Assembly: GCF_003337425.1 (NCBI RefSeq)
Contig: NZ_QPJU01000001.1
Location: forward strand, 1 to 64,000
Length of the DNA: 64,000 nt
Source of the DNA: Extensimonas vulgaris
GTDB lineage: Bacteria; Pseudomonadota; Gammaproteobacteria; Burkholderiales; Burkholderiaceae_C
Direction: 5' to 3'
The notes beneath the pieces are model-generated. The model had not been told where the DNA came from. It worked only from the letters and a program-made list of their open reading frames with translations, and made no database searches. Within the stretch, counting starts at the first letter, position 1, and each line of letters opens with the position of its first letter. Shown piece by piece: positions 1 through 10,489 of the stretch. The translations under genes and the position numbers were made by a program.

Positions 1-95
1 CTTTCATTTGGACCAAGAGCGCCAAGGACATCCTGCAGAAGGTCATCCGGGCAAACTCGCGATTAAGTTCTAAACAGAATGAAACACTACACTAG
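1..95 (+). mobile_element. 3' end of an IS630-family transposase gene and its right terminus
   Basis: Reading from base 3, an open frame entering from outside the window encodes 30 residues and stops with TAG at 93-95. It begins FIWTKSAKDILQKV, which resembles the C-terminal tail of IS630-family DDE transposases (PF-W-TKSA-ILxKV). The stop lies in the element end: the last 14 bases, read on the other strand, begin CTAGTGTAGTGTTT, almost the same as the end of the miniature element at 57593-57758. IS630 elements are known to prefer CTAG or TA targets, and a CTAG lies exactly at this junction. Only the tail is present, so whether the copy is intact cannot be judged. Confidence 0.65.
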
Positions 96-260
96 CAGCC
101 TGTCGGACTTTGGGCGTCGATAGCGAGAATGGGCCCCAGCGAGGCCAGTTTTTGCCGGATTCGCAGCCCCGTAGCGGGACTACGGGGCAAGAAGACGGTA
201 AAAAATGGACCGCTGCGGCACATTCGCAGCCGACGATTCCAAAGTCCGACGGGCTGCTAG
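92..260. repeat. 169-bp palindromic miniature element, copy 1
   Basis: Both ends carry CTAG followed by a shared inverted repeat: GCCTGTCGGACTTTGG on the left, and on the right its reverse complement with one mismatch (CCAAAGTCCGACGGGC). A second copy in opposite orientation lies at 57755-57923 and a lone end at 17540-17557. There is no coding capacity, so it looks like a MITE. Its left CTAG is shared with the IS630-type terminus and its right end abuts the gcv leader. Confidence 0.8.
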
Positions 261-263
261 AAT
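235..263 (+). promoter_or_regulatory. Candidate sigma-70 promoter of the gcv riboswitch transcript
   Basis: A GATTCC hexamer at 235-240 is followed after exactly 17 bases by TAGAAT at 258-263. The predicted start near 270 is right at the first riboswitch base. The -35 is weak and the -10 good. The whole -35 and most of the -10 lie within the right end of the miniature element. This is inference from spacing only. Confidence 0.4.
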
Positions 264-270
264 CCCCCGC

Positions 271-516
271 GTCAGGAGAGAGCGCCTGCAGCCTTTGCAA
301 CAAAGCAAGCCGCAGGTGCCGCCGAAGGCGCAGGAGGTTTTCCAAACGCTCAGGCAAAAGGACTGGCAAGCGCCCGCAGCGATGCGGGCGTTTCCTTGCT
401 GGAGAGAGATCGCCCCGCCCGCAAGCGGTGGCCATCCACCGAAGGAGCAAGCCGCTCGATGCCGTGCACCCCAGGCCGGCACAGGCGGTGAATCTCTCAG
501 GTAAAGCGGACAGCAG
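271..516 (+). promoter_or_regulatory. Tandem glycine riboswitch (two aptamers)
   Basis: Two glycine-aptamer cores occur in series. The first (about 271-366) has GGAGAGAGCGCC, then GCCGCCGAAGGCGCAGGAGG, then AAACGCTCAGGCAAAAGGAC. The second (about 398-516) has GGAGAGATCGCC, then CACCGAAGGAGCAAGC, then AATCTCTCAGGTAAAGCGGACAGC. A hairpin (CGCCCGCAGCGATGCGGGCG, 371-390) lies between them. These are the hallmark conserved blocks of the gcvT-type glycine riboswitch. The tandem arrangement directly before gcvT indicates glycine-dependent activation of the glycine cleavage operon. The expression platform would be the 56 bases up to the gcvT start. Confidence 0.93.
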
Positions 517-572
517 GCAAACTCCGTGGCACTTCCTTGTGAGGTCGGCTGCGGTTCACTTTGCTCTGGAGA

Positions 573-1724
573 ATGTCCGTGTCCACTCCTTCTGACTCCG
601 CCGAAACCACCGCCTTGCGCACCACGCCGCTGCACGCCCTGCACCTTGAGCTCGGCGCGCGCATGGTGCCGTTTGCGGGCTACTCCATGCCCGTCCAATA
701 TCCCGCCGGGCTGCTCGCTGAACACAAGCATACGCGCAGCGCCGCGGGGCTGTTCGATGTCTCGCACATGGGTCAGCTGCGCCTCGTGGGCGCCGACGCG
801 GCCGCGGCCTTCGAGCGCCTGATGCCTGTCGATGTCATCGATCTGCCCGTGGGCCGGCAGCGCTACGGGCTGCTGCTCAACGAGGCCGGCGGCATCATCG
901 ACGACCTGATGTTCGTGCGCCGCGAAAGTGACATCTTCGTCATCGTCAACGGCGCGTGCAAAGAAGGCGACATCGCGCATATCCAGACACGGATCGGCCA
1001 GCGCTGCGCAGTGCAGCCGCTACCCGAACAAGCCCTATTGGCGCTGCAGGGGCCGCAGGCTGCGGACGCGCTTGCGCGGCTTGCGCCCGAGGTGCAAAAA
1101 CTCGTGTTCATGACGGGCATGGACGTGCGCATCGCGGGCTGCGACTGCTTCGTCACGCGCAGTGGCTACACCGGCGAAGACGGCTTCGAGATTTCGCTGC
1201 CCGCTGCGCAGGCCGAAACCTTGGCGCGCGCGCTGCTCGCGCAGCCCGAAGTGCAGCCGATTGGCCTGGGTGCCCGCAATTCGCTGCGACTCGAAGCGGG
1301 CTTGTGCCTTTACGGCAACGATATCGACACGCACACCACGCCCGTCGAGGCGGGCCTGCAGTGGGCAATCCAGAAGGTACGGCGCACGGGCGGCGCGCGC
1401 GCCGGCGGCTTTCCGGGCGCCGAGCGCGTGCTCGCGCAGCTCGACGGCCGCGTGCCGCTCACACGCCAGCGCGTGGGCCTGGTTGCGACCGAGCGTGTAC
1501 CCGTGCGCGAGCACACGCGGCTCGAAAACATGGACGGCCAGGCGATTGGCGAAGTCACGAGCGGCCTGCTCAGCCCCACACTGAATCAGCCCATCGCGAT
1601 GGGCTACGTGCCGCCCGACTATGCCGCTTTGGGCACCGAAGTCTTTGCCATGGTGCGCGGCAAGCCGGTGCCCATGCGCGTGAGCGCCATGCCCTTCGTG
1701 CCCACGCGCTACTACCGCGGCTGA
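573..1724 (+). CDS. gcvT: Aminomethyltransferase, glycine cleavage T protein
   Basis: GcvT takes the aminomethyl group from lipoylated GcvH, releases ammonia and passes methylene to tetrahydrofolate. The 383-residue product shows family marks: RTTPLHALHLELGARMVPFAG near the N-terminus, SAAGLFDVSHMGQ, RSGYTGEDGFE, and RNSLRLEAGLCLYGND, followed by the C-terminal barrel with the TSGLLSPTLN segment. ATG 573 was chosen because it is the first ATG that leaves a normal N-terminus, with GGAG just upstream; a TTG 12 bases earlier is also in frame. It is first in the gcvT-gcvH-gcvP operon and lies directly behind the tandem glycine riboswitch. The 168-bp gap to gcvH holds a 77-bp miniature element. 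Confidence 0.95.
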   Translation: MSVSTPSDSAETTALRTTPLHALHLELGARMVPFAGYSMPVQYPAGLLAEHKHTRSAAGLFDVSHMGQLRLVGADAAAAFERLMPVDVIDLPVGRQRYGLLLNEAGGIIDDLMFVRRESDIFVIVNGACKEGDIAHIQTRIGQRCAVQPLPEQALLALQGPQAADALARLAPEVQKLVFMTGMDVRIAGCDCFVTRSGYTGEDGFEISLPAAQAETLARALLAQPEVQPIGLGARNSLRLEAGLCLYGNDIDTHTTPVEAGLQWAIQKVRRTGGARAGGFPGAERVLAQLDGRVPLTRQRVGLVATERVPVREHTRLENMDGQAIGEVTSGLLSPTLNQPIAMGYVPPDYAALGTEVFAMVRGKPVPMRVSAMPFVPTRYYRG

Positions 1725-1776
1725 AGGCCCGGGTCGGCGTGGAGTTTGCTCGCACGCACGGTTTACATTCACCCTG

Positions 1777-1853
1777 GACTTACGCAAACAAGGATGCTGC
1801 AAAGTGTTTTGCCCTGGAGCGCGCGCCTTGCCTGACCCCGATTTGCGTAATTC
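1777..1853 (+). repeat. 77-bp miniature inverted-repeat element, copy 1 (between gcvT and gcvH)
   Basis: Ends are GACTTACGCAAA and TTTGCGTAATTC (one mismatch in the inverted repeat). The interior contains AAGGATGCTGC and GCGCCTTGCC, shared with copies at 12831-12907 and 32283-32359, and with a reversed, degenerate copy at 26959-27033. It occupies nearly half the gap between two co-transcribed genes and could fold into a long hairpin in the mRNA. Confidence 0.85.
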
Positions 1854-1892
1854 GTGTCACCCTCCCTTTTCCCTTTTTCAGGAGCCATTGCC

Positions 1893-2267
1893 ATGAGCAT
1901 CAAGTTTTCGCGCGAGCACGAATGGATCGACGCCAGCAACCCGCAAGCCGCCGTGGTCGGCATCACCGCGCACGCGCAGGACGCGCTGGGCGACGTGGTG
2001 TTCGTCGATCTGCCCGAGGTGGGCAAGACCTACCGTCAGGGCGAGGTGGCTGGCGTGGTCGAATCGGTGAAGGCCGCGGCCGACGTGTATATGCCCGTCA
2101 CGGGCGAGATCGTCGAGGTCAACGAAGCGCTGCGCGCCGACCCCGCGCTCGCCAACTCCGACCCGCTGGGCGCGGGGTGGTTCTTCAAGGTCAAGCTTGC
2201 GAATCCCGCCGAGCTCGATGCGCTGATGGATGCAGCCGCATACGCCGAATTCTGCAAAAACGCTTGA
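1893..2267 (+). CDS. gcvH: Glycine cleavage system H protein
   Basis: GcvH is the lipoyl carrier that shuttles the aminomethyl intermediate between GcvP, GcvT and the L protein. The 124-residue product has the family length and the lipoyl-attachment motif [12 protein letters not shown], with the lysine at residue 60, and the C-terminal [10 protein letters not shown] segment. The start ATG 1893 is supported by GGAG at 1881-1884 and by homologous N-termini ([11 protein letters not shown]). Longer in-frame extensions would run into the miniature element and are unlikely. It is the middle gene of the gcv operon. Confidence 0.96.
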   Translation: MSIKFSREHEWIDASNPQAAVVGITAHAQDALGDVVFVDLPEVGKTYRQGEVAGVVESVKAAADVYMPVTGEIVEVNEALRADPALANSDPLGAGWFFKVKLANPAELDALMDAAAYAEFCKNA

Positions 2268-2304
2268 AATACCTACGCTTTTAACTTCGCTTTCGAGAGC
2301 ATTC

Positions 2305-5226
<2,922 letters not shown>

Positions 5227-5295
5227 AGCGCGGGCTTACACTGGCAATCCTGCGCTGCGCGTTGGCCTGCGGGCCACGCAGCGAGGTTTGCCACC

Positions 5296-7563
5296 ATGAC
5301 ACGCCCTGACCTTTCCCTGCTGTTTGCCGCTGCCTTGGCGGAGGATGCGCAGCGTTCGTCCGCCGGTGCGTCCCCGCCAGCGACCGCTACACCGCCAACA
5401 CCTGCCATGCAGGAACGACCTGGCGCGGATCGGCCGCACGGCGCCGTCGCCGCGCTGATCGCCGAGCTGCGCGCCTCGCAAGCCGAGCTCGAGAGCCAAA
5501 ACCAGATGCTGCGCTACAGCCAAGCAGTGGCTGAGCGTGCCTCGGAGCGCTTCGAGACGCTGTTTGCAAGCGTGCCGCTCGCGCTCATGGTGGTCGATGC
5601 GCACGACATCGTGGTACAGGCCAACGCCATGGCGCACCTCTCGTTCCAGCCGAGCGAGCGCGACCGGCCGCTCACCATGCTGCAGCCTTTCGTGCACCCG
5701 GCCGACCTGGCGCGCGTGCAGCAGGCGTTCGCGCAGGCCAGCGAGCTCGGGCACAGCGAGGTCAAGGAGGTGGTGTTCACGATCGAAGGCCACCCTTGCA
5801 TCACGGGCGACTTGCACATCGCGCGCATCGAAGCGGCGCAGGAAGACGAAGACACCCCGGCGCCGGTGCAATTCTTGTGCGCCGTGATCGACCAGGGGCC
5901 GCTGCTTGCCGAGCGCCGCGCGCTGCAGGAGCGCAATGCGCAGCTGCACGCGAGCGAAAAGCGCCTCGCCGCAGTGATCGACTCGGCGCTCGACGCCATC
6001 CTTTGCGTCGATCAAGAGCAGCGCATCACCGTATTCAACCCCACCGCGGCGGCGCTGTTCCAGTGCAACGCCGACGACGCGCTGGGCAGCCCGCTCGAGC
6101 GCTTCTTGCCCGGTGCAGCGCAGGCGCTGGCGTTTTCGCAGCTCACGACCCAGGCCATGCTCGGCGAGATGACGGCACGCACTGCCAGCGGCAAAGAGCT
6201 CGCCGTCGAAGTGAGCATCTCGTTCGAGCGCCATGCCACGAACGAGACGGCCACCGTGTTCGCGCGCGACCTCACGGGCCGCAAAAAAGCCGAGGCGCAG
6301 CGCAACGAGCTCGAAGCGCAGCTGCGCGAGTCGCACAAGATGCAGGCCGTAGGCACCATGGCCGGCGGCATCGCGCACGACTTCAACAACATCCTGGGCG
6401 CGATCCTGGGCAACGTGGAGCTTGCGAAAGCGGACTGCGCCGCGGCGCCGGACACCCCTGTGAGCCAAACGCTCCGCGAGAGCCTCGAGGAAATCGACAA
6501 GGCCGCGCGGCGCGCGCGCGATCTGGTGCGCCAGATCCTTACCTTCAGCCGCAATGAGCCGCCGCAGCGTGCTGCCGTGTCCTTGGCCGAAGTCGCGCAC
6601 GACACCGAGCGCCTGCTGCGCGTCACGCTGCCGCCCACGATTGCCCTGCATCTCCAGGTGTCCGAGCAGCTCCCCGCCGTGCTCGGCGACGCGACGCAGA
6701 TCGGGCAGGCCGTGCTCAATCTCTGCACCAATGCCGTGCAGGCGCTGGGCAGCAGCCGCCGCGGCCATGTCCATGTCGAAGCGCAGCGGGTACAGCCCGA
6801 GCAGCGCCTGCGCGAACGCCTGGGCCTCGCCGCCCACACCGACTACATCGCCTTGACGGTGCGCGACGATGGCCCCGGGATGGACGCGGCCACTCAGGCT
6901 CGCATCTTCGAGCCTTTTTTCACCACCAAACCCGTGGGCCAGGGCACGGGCTTGGGGCTTGCCGTGGTGCACGGCATCATGCGCACGCACGGCGGCAGCA
7001 TCGCGGTGCAAAGCAGCCCCGGCCAGGGCAGTTGCTTCACGCTGTATTTCCCGGTCGCCGACAGCGCAGCCGCGGGCGTCGCAGGGGCTGGAGCGGACAA
7101 CGCCGCCGGGGGAGCGGCAGCAGCGTCCGCCACTAGCGTCGCTGCGCTGCCGGCGCCAACGCCTGCCCGCGCGGCAAGCACCGCGGCGCGCGGGCACCAC
7201 GTGATGTACGTCGATGACGACCAGGCCTTGGTGTTCGTGGTGCAGCGCCTGCTGCGCCGCCGCGGCTATGAGGTCAGCACCTTTACTGATCCGCAGGCGG
7301 CCTTGCAAGCCTTGCGCGCCGCCCCCGAAAAGTACGACCTGCTCGTGACCGACTACAACATGCCGGGCTTTTCCGGCGTGGAATTGCTGCGCGCCACGCG
7401 CCAGATCCGGCCTGCACTGCCCGTGGCGCTGGCCTCAGGCTACGTGAGCAGCGAAATCGAGCAAGCCGCACTGGCCGAAGGCGCGCGCGCACTGATCCAC
7501 AAACCCAACGACGTGCAGGAATTTTGCGCGACCGTGGCGCGATTGCTCGAAGCCGCGCACTGA
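5296..7563 (+). CDS. PAS-containing hybrid sensor histidine kinase with C-terminal receiver
   Basis: A 755-residue signalling protein without an obvious signal peptide or transmembrane segment, so probably cytoplasmic. Order: short Ala-rich N-terminus; coiled stretch near residues 50-80; two PAS-like regions (about 80-200 and 225-340, the second with DAILCVDQEQRITVFNPTA); dimerisation domain with phospho-accepting His361 in GGIAHDFNNILGAI; ATPase with DDGPGMD and GTGLGLAVVHGI; then a receiver with Asp686 in LLVTDYNMPG. The HDFNN form of the H-box is typical of kinases that phosphorylate their own receiver. It lies 69 bases after gcvP with its own GAGG at 5281-5284. The signal is unknown and no partner regulator is adjacent. 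Confidence 0.88.
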   Translation: MTRPDLSLLFAAALAEDAQRSSAGASPPATATPPTPAMQERPGADRPHGAVAALIAELRASQAELESQNQMLRYSQAVAERASERFETLFASVPLALMVVDAHDIVVQANAMAHLSFQPSERDRPLTMLQPFVHPADLARVQQAFAQASELGHSEVKEVVFTIEGHPCITGDLHIARIEAAQEDEDTPAPVQFLCAVIDQGPLLAERRALQERNAQLHASEKRLAAVIDSALDAILCVDQEQRITVFNPTAAALFQCNADDALGSPLERFLPGAAQALAFSQLTTQAMLGEMTARTASGKELAVEVSISFERHATNETATVFARDLTGRKKAEAQRNELEAQLRESHKMQAVGTMAGGIAHDFNNILGAILGNVELAKADCAAAPDTPVSQTLRESLEEIDKAARRARDLVRQILTFSRNEPPQRAAVSLAEVAHDTERLLRVTLPPTIALHLQVSEQLPAVLGDATQIGQAVLNLCTNAVQALGSSRRGHVHVEAQRVQPEQRLRERLGLAAHTDYIALTVRDDGPGMDAATQARIFEPFFTTKPVGQGTGLGLAVVHGIMRTHGGSIAVQSSPGQGSCFTLYFPVADSAAAGVAGAGADNAAGGAAAASATSVAALPAPTPARAASTAARGHHVMYVDDDQALVFVVQRLLRRRGYEVSTFTDPQAALQALRAAPEKYDLLVTDYNMPGFSGVELLRATRQIRPALPVALASGYVSSEIEQAALAEGARALIHKPNDVQEFCATVARLLEAAH

Positions 7564-7648
7564 TCGCACCACCCCAAGGCACCATCTCGTCGCTGCGCGC
7601 CGTGCGTCTGGCACGCGCGCCGCTTGCGACGATTTTTTGCACGCGCTC

Positions 7649-9643
7649 TCAGTTGCTCTGCGCCAACTGCTCGAGGATCGCGGGGTTTTCGAGCGTGCTC
7701 GTGTCCTGCGTGATCGCCTCGCCACGCGCGATGCTGCGCAGCAAGCGGCGCATGATCTTGCCGCTGCGTGTCTTGGGCAGATTTTCGCCAAAGCGGATGT
7801 CCTTGGGCTTGGCGATGGGGCCGATTTCCTTGGCGACCCAATTGCGCAACTCGTTGGCAATCTGGTGCGCCTCTTCGCCCTTGGGCAGCGGGCGCTTGAG
7901 CACCACGAAGGCGCAGATCGCTTCGCCCGTCACGTCGTCGGGCCGGCCCACGACGGCGGCCTCGGCCACGAGGTCGGTCTTGGCGACCAGCGCCGATTCG
8001 ATCTCCATGGTGCCCATGCGGTGGCCCGAGACGTTGAGCACGTCGTCGATGCGGCCCGTGATGCGGAAATACCCGCGGTCGGCGCTGCGCACGGCGCCGT
8101 CGCCTGCGAGGTAGTAACCCTTGAGCTCTTCGGGGAAGTAGCTTTTCTTGAAACGCTCCGGGTCGCCCCAGATGGTGCGGATCATGCTGGGCCACGGACG
8201 TTTGATGACCAAAATGCCGCCCACGCCGTTGGGGATGTCGTTCCCCACTTCATCGACGATAGCAGCCATGATGCCCGGCAGCGGCAGCGTGCAGCTGCCC
8301 GGCACGAGCGGCGTGGCGCCGGGCAAGGGCGTGATGACGTGGCCGCCGGTTTCGGTCTGCCAAAACGTGTCCACGATGGGGCAGCGCTCGCCACCCACGT
8401 TTTTGTAGTACCACATCCAGGCTTCGGGGTTGATGGGCTCACCCACGCTGCCCAAAATGCGCAGGCTCGACAGATCGAAGCGGGAAGGGTGCACGGCGGC
8501 GTCGGTGTCGGCGGCCTTGATGAGCGAGCGGATCGCCGTCGGCGCGGTGTAGAAGACGCTGCACTTGTGGCGCTCGATCATTTGCCAGAAGCGCGCCGCG
8601 TTCGGGTAGGTGGGCACGCCCTCGAAGACGATCTGTGTCGCCCCCGCAGCGAGCGGCCCGTAGGCCACGTAGGTGTGGCCCGTGATCCAGCCGATGTCCG
8701 CCGTGCACCAGAAGACGTCCTCGGGACGGATGTCGAAGGTCCACTCCATCGTGACCTTGGCCCACAGCAGGTAGCCGCCCGTGCTGTGCTGCACGCCCTT
8801 GGGCTTGCCCGTCGAGCCGCTGGTGTAGAGCACGAACAGCGGGTGCTCGGCCCCCACGCTGACGGGTGGGCAGACGCTGCTCTGCCCGGCCAGCGCTTCA
8901 TCGAAAGTCGTGTCGCGCCCCGCCACCATGGCGCAGGGCGTGGCGGTGCGCTGGTACACGAGCACGTTGCGCACGCACTCGCAGCCGCCCATGGCCAGCG
9001 CCTCGTCGATGATGGACTTGAGCGGCAACTCCTTGCCGCCGCGCATCTGGTAGTTGGCCGTGATCACGGCCACGGCGCCCGCGTCGATGATGCGCTCGTG
9101 CACCGCCTTGGCGCTGAAGCCGCCGAACACCACGCTGTGCGTCGCGCCTATGCGCGCGCACGCCTGCATGGCGACCACGCCCTCGATGCTCATGGGCATG
9201 TAGATCAGCACGCGGTCGCCCTTGTTCACGCCCAGCGCCTTGAGCGCGTTCGCAAACTGGCTGACGCGCGCGAGCAACTCCTTGTAGCTGACGCGCGTCA
9301 CGCTGCCGTCGTCGGCTTCGAAGATCAGCGCCGTCTTGTTTTCGGTCGGCGTGCCCATGTGCTTGTCGAGGCAGTTGGCCGAGGCGTTGAGCTCGCCGTC
9401 GGCAAACCACTGATAAAACGGCGCGTTGGTCGCATCGAGCGTGCGCGTGAAGGGCCGCGTCCACTGCAGATGCTCGCGTGCGAGCCGCGCCCAAAAGCCT
9501 TCGTAGTCCTTCTCGGCCTCGGCGCACAGCGCGTGGTAAGCCTCCATGCCGGCGATGCGCGCCGTGCGCGCGAGCGATTCGGGCGGGGGGAAAACGCGGT
9601 TTTCGATCAACGTGGACTCGATCGTCGAAGAAGAGGTGGTCAT
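7649..9643 (-). CDS. acs: Acetyl-CoA synthetase (AMP-forming)
   Basis: This enzyme activates acetate to acetyl-CoA through acetyl-AMP. The 664-residue product has full family length. It shows the ACS N-terminal region, the P-loop-like [15 protein letters not shown], the [13 protein letters not shown] segment, [20 protein letters not shown], the [16 protein letters not shown] hinge, and the C-terminal [13 protein letters not shown]. The lysine in SGKIMRR is the residue acetylated by Pat-type enzymes in other bacteria to switch the activity off. GGAG lies about 10 bases before the start. It is convergent with the hybrid kinase and divergent from the next gene. Confidence 0.96.
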   Translation of the reverse strand: MTTSSSTIESTLIENRVFPPPESLARTARIAGMEAYHALCAEAEKDYEGFWARLAREHLQWTRPFTRTLDATNAPFYQWFADGELNASANCLDKHMGTPTENKTALIFEADDGSVTRVSYKELLARVSQFANALKALGVNKGDRVLIYMPMSIEGVVAMQACARIGATHSVVFGGFSAKAVHERIIDAGAVAVITANYQMRGGKELPLKSIIDEALAMGGCECVRNVLVYQRTATPCAMVAGRDTTFDEALAGQSSVCPPVSVGAEHPLFVLYTSGSTGKPKGVQHSTGGYLLWAKVTMEWTFDIRPEDVFWCTADIGWITGHTYVAYGPLAAGATQIVFEGVPTYPNAARFWQMIERHKCSVFYTAPTAIRSLIKAADTDAAVHPSRFDLSSLRILGSVGEPINPEAWMWYYKNVGGERCPIVDTFWQTETGGHVITPLPGATPLVPGSCTLPLPGIMAAIVDEVGNDIPNGVGGILVIKRPWPSMIRTIWGDPERFKKSYFPEELKGYYLAGDGAVRSADRGYFRITGRIDDVLNVSGHRMGTMEIESALVAKTDLVAEAAVVGRPDDVTGEAICAFVVLKRPLPKGEEAHQIANELRNWVAKEIGPIAKPKDIRFGENLPKTRSGKIMRRLLRSIARGEAITQDTSTLENPAILEQLAQSN

Positions 9644-9821
9644 GGCTTTCGTCTCCTACTGGGATTGGGTAAAACGGCGCAAATTTCCACTGCGGCACTT
9701 ACACCCGACTGACGAGGTGGAATCTTAGCGCCGCAATCTCCATCCGTTTTGCGTGCCTTTGGCGCATTTCTACAATCGCGCCTCCGAATTCTTCGCATCC
9801 TCATCTTCTGACTTGCATCGC

Positions 9822-10421
9822 ATGACGTCGCCCAACCCACCCAAGCACTCGCCCTTGCGCCCCTTGCCCGCGCTGATTTTTGCCAGCCGCTGGCTGCAGC
9901 TGCCGCTGTACCTCGGGCTGATTGCCGCGCAAGGGGTGTATGTGTGGCATTTTCTGGTGGAGCTGGCGCACCTGGTCGAAGCAGCATTCGGCAGCCAGAC
10001 GGCGCTGCAGGCGCTCGTGACCAGCATAGGCTACAAACCCGAAGTGCAGGTCAGCACGCTCAACGAGACGGTCATCATGCTCGTGGTGCTCGCGCTCATC
10101 GACGTGGTGATGATCTCCAACCTGCTCATCATGGTCATCGTGGGCGGCTACGAAACCTTCGTGAGCCGGCTCGGGCTGGAAAACCACCCCGATCAGCCCG
10201 AATGGCTGGGCCACGTGAACGCCTCGGTGCTGAAGGTGAAGCTCGGGCTGTCCATCATCGGCATCAGCTCCATCCACCTGCTCAAGACCTTCATCAACGC
10301 CGCGAATTACGACGTCAAGGTGCTGATGTGGCAGACCATCATCCACGGCGTGTTTTTGCTCAGTGCGCTGGCGATCGCCTACACGGACAAGCTGCTCGGT
10401 ACATCGGAGAGCGCGCACTGA
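9822..10421 (+). CDS. YqhA/UPF0114 family membrane protein
   Basis: A 199-residue predicted inner-membrane protein of the UPF0114 (TIGR00645) family. Hydrophobic helices are seen at the [21 protein letters not shown] region, the [28 protein letters not shown] region (a conserved family signature), [15 protein letters not shown], and the C-terminal [14 protein letters not shown]. The function of the family is not established. ATG 9822 gives the usual short cytoplasmic N-terminus; an in-frame upstream ATG at 9753 would add 23 residues. It is divergent from acs and convergent with the fusion gene downstream. Confidence 0.82.
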   Translation: MTSPNPPKHSPLRPLPALIFASRWLQLPLYLGLIAAQGVYVWHFLVELAHLVEAAFGSQTALQALVTSIGYKPEVQVSTLNETVIMLVVLALIDVVMISNLLIMVIVGGYETFVSRLGLENHPDQPEWLGHVNASVLKVKLGLSIIGISSIHLLKTFINAANYDVKVLMWQTIIHGVFLLSALAIAYTDKLLGTSESAH

Positions 10422-10435
10422 CCATAAAAATCAAG

Positions 10436-10489
10436 AGTGTTTTTGGCACTTTGCGCTTATGCATCCAGCGCTGGCAGCTCTCTTTTCAG
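10436..10489 (-). repeat. AGCTGCCAGCGC family repeat between convergent genes
   Basis: Read on the minus strand it contains GAAAAGAGAGCTGCCAGCGC, then ATAAGCGCAAAGTGCCAAAA, matching the family pattern. It overlaps the last codon region of the fusion gene and sits between two convergent genes, where a hairpin with A/T-rich flanks could help end transcription. Confidence 0.65.

Noticed and set aside
7637..9712. Long plus-strand frame opposite acs
   Set aside because: acs is a complete, recognisable enzyme on the minus strand; the plus frame has no recognisable protein.
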